From assembly GCA_024234435.1 (NCBI GenBank), contig JACKOF010000005.1, positions 1 through 25,757 of the forward strand: a stretch of 25,757 nucleotides of DNA. The letters run 5' to 3'. A program made the position numbers and the translations under genes. The DNA comes from Pseudomonadales bacterium (GTDB lineage: Bacteria; Pseudomonadota; Gammaproteobacteria; Pseudomonadales; Porticoccaceae). The notes beneath the pieces were generated by a model. That model did not search any database and was not told the origin of the DNA. It worked only from the letters and a program-made list of their open reading frames with translations. Of the stretch, positions 8,262 to 15,088 are shown one piece after another. Within the stretch, counting starts at the first letter, position 1; every line of letters begins with the position of its first letter.

Positions 8262-9512
8262 CTAAGCCGAAACCTCTTTACCACCCCGCCCTTCGGGCAC
8301 CCCTCCAGAGGAGGGGAATTTAGGGAAGCTCAGCAACAGATCGCGGTAATACTCGTATTGCTTTTGACGTAGCTCGATTTCGCGGGGTAGGCCTTCGGTG
8401 ATGGAATTGGTGAGGGCGTCGAATTTGTCGAGGATGGCGACGATGCGGTTTTGCTCTCCAAGTGATTTTTCTGGGTCACTGGGATATGGGATAGGAATTC
8501 GCACTTTTGAAATCCCGTCAATTAGTAACCTTTTTACTTTACCCCGACTTACATGTTTAGCTTTCTCAGTGATAAATCTTTCGGTTTGCAGACAATAGGA
8601 CAAATATGTTGGATTTAATGAGTGGCGAATAGCATAGCTGTCATCGTGAATTGCAACTTTTTCATCTCCCAACCAAGCGACAGCCTTGCCAACATCTTCG
8701 ATAGTTTCACCCACGCTGGCCACAATCACGTCATTAGTCTCCGCATACCGAAGTGATTCCGCCAAATCAGATCGAACCTGTGAAACTGCATTTACAGTCG
8801 AGGTGCCGTAGTGGGTGTAAATTTCACCGTAATGGATGGACCTGATGCCATCATCCTCTACGTAGTCTTTTTTGGTGAACCGCTTTCCGCGGATAAACTC
8901 TCCAATCTGCCCCAACGTCTTCCACTCCACTTCCCCTTCTTCAAAACTCAACAACTGATCGCGATAGTAGTTGTATTGTTTTTTGCGCAGGTTAAGCTCG
9001 GCGGTCAGCTCGGCGGTCATGGCGGTAAATGCGTCCAGAATGCGGACGATTTCGGTCTGGATTTCGAGGGATTTTTTGGGGTTTTCTGGGCAGGGAATGG
9101 GGATTTGGATCGGAGCCACATCACGAGGATAAACATGAGGAACTCCACCGCCACTTTTGAACTCATGCAACTGCTGTTGCATGTTAAGTAGGAAGTGATA
9201 GCAATATCTGGTCAATAAAATTTCGCTAGGTTTTACTGTAAATGCATCCGAAACAAAAATTGGTTGATCCCACCAACTTACAAAGCCCGCATAGGCTCCT
9301 GAACCTGCAATGACGATCGTTTGTCCATCACGATTACTAACATTATGATAATAAGCAGGGGTTCGACCTCCCGCGATAACTGGCACACCTCCCTCAACAA
9401 CACTTGTTTTTGTAATCGATGTACCGCGCTTAATTTCAGCAACTTCCCCCAACGCTTTCCACTCCACCTCAACCCGATCCAGCAGCTTTTCCATAAAGCT
9501 TACATCGCTCAT
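8262..9512 (-). CDS. hsdS: Type I RM specificity subunit (HsdS)
   Basis: This protein of about 416 residues chooses the DNA target of the type I complex. It has two target-recognition domains separated by helical spacers. Each half begins VEWK(A/T)LG, and the spacers end with near-identical segments, LRKKQYNYYRDQLLSF and LRQKQYEYYRDLLLSF, the typical internal repeats of HsdS. I place the start at 9512 because its ATG overlaps the hsdM stop as ATGA and gives MSDVSFMEKLLDRVEVEWK. The upstream ATG at 9536 would add eight residues made only of repeat sequence. The last about 18 residues (GGVPEGRGGKEVSA) come from the 8281-8321 repeat. The two recognition halves differ, as expected for a bipartite target, and the length fits EcoR124I HsdS (about 404). 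The recognised sequence cannot be predicted. Confidence 0.92.
   Translation of the reverse strand: MSDVSFMEKLLDRVEVEWKALGEVAEIKRGTSITKTSVVEGGVPVIAGGRTPAYYHNVSNRDGQTIVIAGSGAYAGFVSWWDQPIFVSDAFTVKPSEILLTRYCYHFLLNMQQQLHEFKSGGGVPHVYPRDVAPIQIPIPCPENPKKSLEIQTEIVRILDAFTAMTAELTAELNLRKKQYNYYRDQLLSFEEGEVEWKTLGQIGEFIRGKRFTKKDYVEDDGIRSIHYGEIYTHYGTSTVNAVSQVRSDLAESLRYAETNDVIVASVGETIEDVGKAVAWLGDEKVAIHDDSYAIRHSLNPTYLSYCLQTERFITEKAKHVSRGKVKRLLIDGISKVRIPIPYPSDPEKSLGEQNRIVAILDKFDALTNSITEGLPREIELRQKQYEYYRDLLLSFPKFPSSGGVPEGRGGKEVSA
8281..8321. repeat. Double-hairpin repeat, left copy beside hsdS
   Basis: Positions 8281-8321 are identical, base for base, to 9517-9557. The unit has hairpins GCCC-ttc-GGGC and CCCCTCC-aga-GGAGGGG. 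It lies inside the last codons of hsdS, encoding the tail FPSSGGVPEGRGG. Confidence 0.9.
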
Positions 9513-11098
9513 GCCACCACCCCGCCCTTCGGGCACCCCTCCAGAGGAGGGGAATTTTCACCTTCAATTTCAGCGACAATTACATCGATCTCTTGGCGCA
9601 ACTGAGTAATCCTTGCGACGGTGGTTTTTAGCTCGGCATTCAGCTCACCAATATCCACTACTTCGCGGGTGTCTTTGGCTTCCACATAACTGCTCACCGA
9701 CAGGTTGTAGTCGTTGGCCGCCACCTGTTCAACGGGTACGGATTTGGCGAAGTGATCCACATTCACTTTGCTATCGAACACCTGCATGATCTGTTCAATA
9801 TGGGAATCGGTCAGGATGTTGTTATTGGTTTCTTTTTTAAACAGACCACTCGCGTCAATAAACTGGGTGATGGTGTCGGTTTTGTGTTTGGACAGCACCA
9901 GAATATTGACGGCAATGGTGGTGCCAAAGAACAGATTGGGCGCCAGCGAGATCACCGTTTCCACATAGTTGTTATCCACCAGGTATTTACGGATTTTCTG
10001 TTCGGCGCCGCCGCGGTAAAAAATACCGGGGAAGCAGACAATCGCCGCGCGGCCTTTGCTGGATAAATAACTGAGCGCGTGCAGTACAAAGGCAAAATCG
10101 GCCTTGGATTTTGGTGCTAACACACCGGCGGGGGCAAAGCGATCATCGTTGATCAGGGTGGGGTCGTCACTGCCTTTCCATTTCACTGAATAGGGTGGGT
10201 TGGAGACAATGGCATCAAAGGGTTTGTCGTCCAGAAAATGGGGTTCAGTTAGGGTGTTGCCCAGCTGCATATTGAACTTGTCGTAGTTGATGTTGTGCAA
10301 AAACATGTTCATGCGCGCCAGGTTATAGGTGGTGTGGTTGATCTCCTGGCCGAAGAAGCCTTCTTCAATGATGTGGGCGTCGAAATGTTTTTTGGCCTGC
10401 AGCAGCAGCGAGCCGGAACCACAAGCCGGGTCGTAAATTTTGTTGACGCTGGTTTGCTTGTGCATGGCCAGCTGGGCGATCAGCCTGGAGACGTGTTGCG
10501 GGGTAAAAAACTCGCCCCCGGATTTACCGGCATTGGCGGCGTAGTTGGAGATCAGGAACTCGTAGGCATCGCCAAATAGCTCATTTTGATTGTCTTCAAA
10601 TTGGCCAATCTCCAAACCGGCCACTCCTTTGAGCACAGCGGCCAAACGCAGGTTTTTGTCTTTTACGGTGTTACCGAGGCGGTTGCTGGTGGTATCGAAA
10701 TCGGCAAACAGACCTTTAATGTCGCCCTCAGACGGGTAGCCACTGGCCGATGCCTCAATCGCAGCAAAAATGGCGGCCAGGTCAGTATTCAGGCTTTCGT
10801 TAGTGTTGGCATTTTTGGCGACGTTGGAGAACAACTGGCTGGGGTAAATAAAGTAGCCCTTGGTTTTAATGGCGTCGTCTTTGATGTCGGGCGTGATCAC
10901 GCTGTCGGGCAGTTCAGCGTAGTGGATGCTGTCGTCATCGGCCTCGATGTAGTTGGCAAAATTTTCACTGATAAAACGGTAAAACAGGGAGCCGAGTACG
11001 TATTGCTTAAAATCCCAGCCATCCACCGCGCCGCGAACATCGTTGGCAATGGCCCAGATTTGGCGTTGCAGGGCGGCACGTTGTTGAGCGCTTGTCAT
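9509..11098 (-). CDS. hsdM: Type I RM methyltransferase subunit (HsdM)
   Basis: This 529-residue protein is the N6-adenine methyltransferase subunit of the RM system. It methylates the host's own target sites together with HsdS and forms the restriction complex when HsdR joins. An N-terminal helical domain comes first, then GEFFTPQHVSRLIAQL near 195-210, the S-adenosylmethionine site DPACGSGS at 223-230, and the catalytic NPPY at 300-303 (in DAIVSNPPYS). Length fits the type IC family. The natural end appears to be about VAEIEGE. The following SPPLEGCPKGGVVA is translated repeat (9517-9557), and the stop overlaps the hsdS start. The ATG has only a weak ribosome site (GGGA). The gene lies 94 bp downstream of a small HTH regulator that probably controls the operon. 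Confidence 0.95.
   Translation of the reverse strand: MTSAQQRAALQRQIWAIANDVRGAVDGWDFKQYVLGSLFYRFISENFANYIEADDDSIHYAELPDSVITPDIKDDAIKTKGYFIYPSQLFSNVAKNANTNESLNTDLAAIFAAIEASASGYPSEGDIKGLFADFDTTSNRLGNTVKDKNLRLAAVLKGVAGLEIGQFEDNQNELFGDAYEFLISNYAANAGKSGGEFFTPQHVSRLIAQLAMHKQTSVNKIYDPACGSGSLLLQAKKHFDAHIIEEGFFGQEINHTTYNLARMNMFLHNINYDKFNMQLGNTLTEPHFLDDKPFDAIVSNPPYSVKWKGSDDPTLINDDRFAPAGVLAPKSKADFAFVLHALSYLSSKGRAAIVCFPGIFYRGGAEQKIRKYLVDNNYVETVISLAPNLFFGTTIAVNILVLSKHKTDTITQFIDASGLFKKETNNNILTDSHIEQIMQVFDSKVNVDHFAKSVPVEQVAANDYNLSVSSYVEAKDTREVVDIGELNAELKTTVARITQLRQEIDVIVAEIEGENSPPLEGCPKGGVVA
9517..9557. repeat. Double-hairpin repeat, right copy beside hsdS
   Basis: This 41-bp copy is identical to 8281-8321 and in the same orientation, so hsdS sits between perfect direct repeats. 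It is translated as the last residues of HsdM. Hairpins: GCCC-ttc-GGGC and CCCCTCC-aga-GGAGGGG. Confidence 0.9.
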
Positions 11099-11192
11099 GT
11101 GGTTGTTCCCGTTGCTTTTTTTGGTTTTAGTTGTTTGTTCGGTGTCGTTAAGGTGCTTGCCGAGTGTTCTTCAATTTATATGGCAGCTCTGT

Positions 11193-11396
11193 TCATTGTT
11201 GCGTCAGCTCAAGCAGGTCGCTCACCTGGCACTCAAACAGAAGGCACAGTTTTTCAATAGCTTCGAGATCCACTTTTTGGGCCGTCTCTTTATAGAGCAG
11301 CGTGACTGTGGTGCGGCTTAGCCCCGTTTCTCTGGCAACGTCGGCAATACGCATCTTGTGTTCGCCCATCATACGGGCGAGATGGCAGCGGATCAT
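11193..11396 (-). CDS. Small Cro/C1-type HTH regulator of the RM locus
   Basis: This 67-residue protein is almost entirely a Cro/C1-type helix-turn-helix: MRIADVARETGLSRTTVTLL is the DNA-binding part, followed by LEAIEKLCLLFECQVSDLL, the usual last two helices. I chose the ATG at 11394-11396, which has AGAGG upstream. An upstream in-frame ATG at 11450 would add residues (MVCSCIISITRLF…) unlike the family. It lies 94 bp upstream of hsdM on the same strand. Small HTH proteins of this type often time expression of restriction genes so that methylase appears first, and autoregulation is supported by a palindrome in its promoter. That role is inferred, not shown. Confidence 0.82.
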   Translation of the reverse strand: MIRCHLARMMGEHKMRIADVARETGLSRTTVTLLYKETAQKVDLEAIEKLCLLFECQVSDLLELTQQ

Positions 11397-11469
11397 GGTT
11401 GTGCCTCTGGCGAATAGTCTGGTTATAGAAATAATACAGGAGCATACCATGGCTTTGACAGCGAAGTGA

Positions 11470-11500
11470 CATTATATGATTTGAAGTCAAATTATTAGGG
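11470..11500 (-). promoter_or_regulatory. Promoter and palindromic operator for the HTH/RM operon
   Basis: On the minus strand a perfect TATAAT lies at 11471-11476, about 75 bp upstream of the regulator's ATG. Just upstream, 11479-11492 is the inverted repeat ATTTGA-AG-TCAAAT, which falls between the -10 and a poor -35 (CCTAAT). A repressor bound there would block RNA polymerase. The rest of the gap from 11397 to 11684 shows no gene, only a G8 run near 11612. Confidence 0.5.
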
Positions 11501-11684
11501 GTAAATGTTCAAAAGTGATATTTTTGGCAGGCTTGCACGATGAACAAAATGGCTGGCCGGTGGGCGCAGAAAAGCGGTCTGAATTGAAGGGGAAATCGGT
11601 ACTTAGGCTGAGGGGGGGGATTGAGGTTGGCCTGATTGGAAATCCAAGCAGATAAAGCCCCCCTGTCTAGCGGTCACTTTATGG

Positions 11685-11714
11685 TTTCAAAACCACCCGC
11701 AAGGGGTGGCTTTT
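11685..11714 (-). terminator. Terminator after the tRNA gene
   Basis: The stem CCACCC/GGGTGG (11693-11698 and 11704-11709) has a 5-base loop and is followed on the minus strand by TTTT. It lies 6 bases past the tRNA 3' end, consistent with intrinsic termination of the tRNA transcript. T-runs exist on both sides, so it may work both ways. Confidence 0.75.
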
Positions 11715-11719
11715 GTATA

Positions 11720-11796
11720 TGGTGGGCCCACCAGGACTTGAACCTGGGACCAATCGATTATGAGTCGACTGCTCTAACCAACTGAGCTATGGGCCC
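11720..11796 (-). tRNA. tRNA with CAT anticodon, probably tRNA-Ile2
   Basis: A 77-nt tRNA with encoded CCA reads from 11796 to 11720. The acceptor stem GGGCCCA/TGGGCCC pairs fully. The D arm is AGCTCAGTTGGTTAGAGC, the anticodon loop is CTCATAA on a GTCGA/TCGAT stem, and the T arm CCAGG-TTCAAGT-CCTGG is intact. A CAT anticodon can mean elongator Met or the isoleucine tRNA whose C34 is changed to lysidine by TilS. The C4-G69 and C5-G68 pairs, and the similarity of the anticodon arm and variable loop (GACTCATAATCG, TTGGTC) to E. coli ileX, favour tRNA-Ile2. It is not an initiator: three consecutive G-C pairs in the anticodon stem are absent. Confidence 0.93.
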
Positions 11797-11930
11797 CTAA
11801 CTTGTCTTTTTGCTTCTTAGCTTCGTTGCACGGCTTCGTTCATTCCGCACCCAAAGCACTTCATGGGGTGAGCTTTCACACACTTTTTGTATGTTCCTTC
11901 ATTCTCTAATTGTGCGCCTTGCTCTGAAGC

Positions 11931-11958
11931 AAAAATACGGCGTTAGCCGTTAATTTTT
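11931..11958 (-). terminator. Possible terminator downstream of cysK
   Basis: A hairpin with arms ACGGC/GCCGT and loop of four (11937-11950) is followed on the minus strand by ATTTTT. It lies about 110 bp past the cysK stop and before the tRNA. The stem is short, so strength is uncertain. The remaining sequence between 11797 and 12060 shows no gene. Confidence 0.45.
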
Positions 11959-12060
11959 ATGGAAAACATCAGTTTGATCAAAAATAATCAGTCTGACAAT
12001 TCCAGCAGGCCGGGATTATAAAGGCCCGCTGGTATTGTTGCCAGTGCTTCTGTTCAGTCT

Positions 12061-13029
12061 TTATTGAACAGTTTCGTTATCGGTGAATTGACCGGCAAAA
12101 AGTGCGGTTGACAGGTAACGCTCGCCGGAGTCGGGCAGGATAACGACGATGGTTTTACCTTGATGCTCTGGTTGTCTGGACACCCGGTCGGCCACTGCCA
12201 TGGCCGCACCGCCGGATATACCTGCGAGGATGCCTTCCTGCTTCATGAGTTTGTGTGCCCATTCGATGGCATCTTCGTTGCTGACCTGTTCTACCTGATC
12301 AACCATGTCCAGGTCGAGGTTGCCGGGTAAGAAGCCTGCACCGATGCCCTGAATTTTATGGGGTGCATGAGTGGGTGCCTCGCCTTTTTTGGCGGCGGTT
12401 ATCACGGTGGTGGTAATGGGCTCCACAGCCACGGTGGTAATGGCTTTGCCTTGGGTATTTTTGATGTAGCGGGAGATGCCTGTCAGGGTGCCGCCAGTGC
12501 CCACGCCGCAGATCAGAACGTCGATTTCGCCATCGGTGTCGTTCCAGATTTCCGGGCCGGTAGTTTGTTCGTGAATGGCCGGGTTAGCGGGGTTGGTGAA
12601 CTGGCCGGGAATAAAGTGTTTGTCCGGGTCCTGTGCGGCAATCTCTTCTGCCTTGGCGATGGCAGCGGGCATGCCTTTGCTACCATCGGTGAGTACGATG
12701 CTGGCACCCAGCGCTTTCATCAGTTGGCGGCGTTCGAGACTCATGGTGTTGGGCATGGTGAGGGTAATGGGGTAACCGCGCGAGGCGGCAACAAACGCCA
12801 GTGCGATGCCGGTGTTGCCGCTGGTGGGTTCGACGATGGTCATACCGGGTTTGAGTGAGCCGTCTTTTTCAGCGGCCCAGATCATGCTGGCGCCGATACG
12901 GCATTTCACCGAGTAGGCCGGGTTGCGGCCTTCGGTTTTTGCATAAATCTTACCGCTGCTGATGCGGTTGATTTTGACCAGTGGTGTGCGGCCGATAGAT
13001 GCGCTGTTGTCCGGGTATACGTTGCTCAT
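12061..13029 (-). CDS. cysK: Cysteine synthase A
   Basis: This 322-residue pyridoxal-phosphate enzyme makes cysteine from O-acetylserine and sulfide in the cytoplasm. The cofactor lysine is Lys42 in NPAYSVKCRIG, which matches the NPSFSVKCRIG of E. coli CysK. The substrate loop PTSGNTG, the phosphate-binding GVGTGGTLTG and the C-terminal GILAGISGGAA and LPDSGERYLSTALF segments are all in place. Length equals the CysK norm, and the close fit with E. coli CysK over the whole length separates it from CysM. The ATG start gives MSNVYPDNSASIGRTPL, the expected beginning. It stands alone between rpoD and the tRNA, with its own likely transcription unit. Confidence 0.95.
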   Translation of the reverse strand: MSNVYPDNSASIGRTPLVKINRISSGKIYAKTEGRNPAYSVKCRIGASMIWAAEKDGSLKPGMTIVEPTSGNTGIALAFVAASRGYPITLTMPNTMSLERRQLMKALGASIVLTDGSKGMPAAIAKAEEIAAQDPDKHFIPGQFTNPANPAIHEQTTGPEIWNDTDGEIDVLICGVGTGGTLTGISRYIKNTQGKAITTVAVEPITTTVITAAKKGEAPTHAPHKIQGIGAGFLPGNLDLDMVDQVEQVSNEDAIEWAHKLMKQEGILAGISGGAAMAVADRVSRQPEHQGKTIVVILPDSGERYLSTALFAGQFTDNETVQ

Positions 13030-13103
13030 GATGTCTCCCTGTTTTTATGCTGCATGGTGGCGTTTGATGGTCTGTCAGTGACTTAAGGGCATTAAGTATT
13101 GTT

Positions 13104-13140
13104 AAAAAAATAGCCGGTGTACAGACCGGCTATTTAATTT
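13104..13140 (-). terminator. Intrinsic terminator of rpoD
   Basis: Arms TAGCCGG/CCGGCTA (13111-13117 and 13126-13132) with an 8-base loop are followed on the minus strand by seven T residues (13104-13110). It begins about 35 bp after the rpoD stop. It is a textbook rho-independent signal. Confidence 0.9.
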
Positions 13141-13169
13141 TTCACTTCGCGTAACAGAAGGGGGTTGAG

Positions 13170-14993
13170 TTATTCGTCCAAAAAGCTGCGCAGGTGGTCT
13201 GAGCGAGTTGGGTGACGTAGCTTGCGCAAGGCTTTGGCTTCAATCTGACGAATCCGCTCACGGGTGACGTCGAACTGTTTGCCTACCTCTTCAAGGGTGT
13301 GGTCGGTGTTCATGTCGATGCCGAAGCGCATGCGAAGGACTTTGGCTTCACGGGCAGTGAGGCCGTTAAGCACTTCGCGGGTGGATTCGGTCAGGCTTTC
13401 GCCGGTGGCTGAATTGATTGGCGAGAGGATATTAACGTCCTCGATAAAGTCTCCCAGATGAGAATCTTCATCGTCGCCAATCGGCGTTTCCATGGAGATG
13501 GGCTCTTTGGCAATTTTCAGTACCTTGCGGATTTTGTCTTCGGGCATATCCATGCGCTCGCCGAGTTCTTCCGGTGTCGGCTCGCGGCCCATTTCCTGAA
13601 GCATCTGGCGGGAGATGCGGTTGAGTTTGTTGATGGTTTCAATCATGTGCACGGGAATACGGATAGTCCGTGCCTGGTCAGCAATAGAGCGGGTAATGGC
13701 CTGCCGAATCCACCAGGTGGCGTAGGTTGAAAACTTGTAGCCGCGGCGGTATTCGAATTTGTCTACGGCTTTCATCAGGCCGATATTGCCTTCCTGAATC
13801 AGGTCGAGGAATTGCAATCCGCGGTTGGTGTATTTTTTGGCAATGGAGATAACCAGGCGCAGGTTGGCTTCAACCATTTCTTTCTTGGCGCGGCGGGCCT
13901 TGGCTTCACCAATGGACATGCGGCGGTTGATGTCTTTGATCTCTGCTATTTTCAGGCCGGTTTGGTCTTCAATTTGCAGGAGTCGGCGCTGGGCGCGCAG
14001 AATTTCTTCCTGCTCCACAACCAATGCTTCGGAGTAGGATTTCTTTTTCTTGATCAGGCTGGCAAGCCACTTCTCATTGGTTTCATTGCCTGGAAATTCA
14101 GCAATGAATTCCTTGCGAGGCATTTTGGCCTTGCGCACACAATGCGCCATGATGTCGCGCTCTGAGGTGCGAATAATGGCAATGGCCTGGCGAATGTTGC
14201 TGATCAGCGGGTCAAATTGGCGAGGAGTGAGCTTGAGGTATTTGAATTCCTCGGCCAGTTCCTGCATGCATTTCTGGGTGGACTTGTGCTCCCAGCCATT
14301 GCGTGAGATCGAGCGCTGGGCTTTTGTGTTCAGTGTGCGGATTTTTTCAAAACGTTCGCGGGCTTCTTCCGGATCCAGTCCGGTGTCTTTTTCTTCGTCC
14401 TCTTCGGTGCTTTCACCCGCTTCGGCACGGGCTTTGGCAGCTTCTGCCTGAGCCAGTGCTGAGGGGACGTGGTCGAGGGGCACCAGGTAACCGCTGATAA
14501 TGTCGGTCAGCTTGCGCTCGTCGGTTTCAATCATGTCGTATTCGGTAAGTACTGCATTTACCGCTGAGGGCCATTCGGCAATAGAGGCCATCAGCTCACG
14601 GATGCCTTCTTCAATACGCTTGGCTATTTCTATTTCGCCTTCGCGGGTTAGCAGCTCAACGGTGCCCATTTCACGCATGTACATGCGCACCGGGTCGGTG
14701 GTGCGGTGTTGTTCGGTTTCAACGGCGGCGAGCGCAGCGGCAGCTTCAGCGGCCGCAATTTCGTCGGTAGTGCCTTCACCAGTGGTTAGCAGCAGTTGGT
14801 CGGCATCGGGTGCTGTTTCAAACACATTGATGCCCATGTCGTTGATCATCTGAATGATGTCTTCAACCTGATCTGGGTCGGAAATGTCTTCTGGCAGGTG
14901 GTCGTTCACCTCGGCATAGGTCAGATAACCCTGCTCACGGCCTTTGGCAATCAGTTCTTTGATTCGGGATTGCTGCTGGGAAGTATCACTCAT
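13170..14993 (-). CDS. rpoD: RNA polymerase housekeeping sigma factor (sigma-70)
   Basis: This 607-residue protein directs RNA polymerase to most promoters. Region 1.1 is at the start (RIKELIAKGREQGYLTYAEV), region 1.2 follows (DPVRMYMREMGTVELLTREG), then an acidic non-conserved insert. Region 2 contains RLVISIAKKYTNRGLQFLDL and YKFSTYATWWIRQAITR (the -10 recognition and melting part). Region 4 ends the protein with TLEEVGKQFDVTRERIRQIE and KLRHPTRSDHLRSFLDE, the -35-binding helix-turn-helix. Length and the region 1.1 make it RpoD rather than RpoS or RpoH. It follows dnaG by about 95 bp on the same strand, the usual macromolecular-synthesis arrangement. No strong ribosome site is seen before the ATG. 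Confidence 0.97.
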   Translation of the reverse strand: MSDTSQQQSRIKELIAKGREQGYLTYAEVNDHLPEDISDPDQVEDIIQMINDMGINVFETAPDADQLLLTTGEGTTDEIAAAEAAAALAAVETEQHRTTDPVRMYMREMGTVELLTREGEIEIAKRIEEGIRELMASIAEWPSAVNAVLTEYDMIETDERKLTDIISGYLVPLDHVPSALAQAEAAKARAEAGESTEEDEEKDTGLDPEEARERFEKIRTLNTKAQRSISRNGWEHKSTQKCMQELAEEFKYLKLTPRQFDPLISNIRQAIAIIRTSERDIMAHCVRKAKMPRKEFIAEFPGNETNEKWLASLIKKKKSYSEALVVEQEEILRAQRRLLQIEDQTGLKIAEIKDINRRMSIGEAKARRAKKEMVEANLRLVISIAKKYTNRGLQFLDLIQEGNIGLMKAVDKFEYRRGYKFSTYATWWIRQAITRSIADQARTIRIPVHMIETINKLNRISRQMLQEMGREPTPEELGERMDMPEDKIRKVLKIAKEPISMETPIGDDEDSHLGDFIEDVNILSPINSATGESLTESTREVLNGLTAREAKVLRMRFGIDMNTDHTLEEVGKQFDVTRERIRQIEAKALRKLRHPTRSDHLRSFLDE

Positions 14994-15088
14994 ATAGAAG
15001 TCTGCTGTAGGTGAAAAAATAAGCGCGCGATTATAGCGAATAAATGGGCGCTTGTCTCAGTAAATCAAGGGTTTGCGATATTTTTTGT

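Noticed and set aside
8146..8262. Longer DUF559 protein starting at a GTG at 8262
   Set aside because: The extra codons are repeat sequence, while a strong AAGGAGG and ATG exist at 8145.
7687..9557. CRISPR array
   Set aside because: The repeats are irregularly spaced, in both orientations and separated by genes, with no uniform spacers.
10586..11260. 224-codon plus-strand frame opposite hsdM
   Set aside because: It is antisense to hsdM and shows no recognisable domain.
11720..11796. tRNA 3' end as an att site with a second copy elsewhere
   Set aside because: I did not see a repeated copy of the tRNA end or an integrase in the window.
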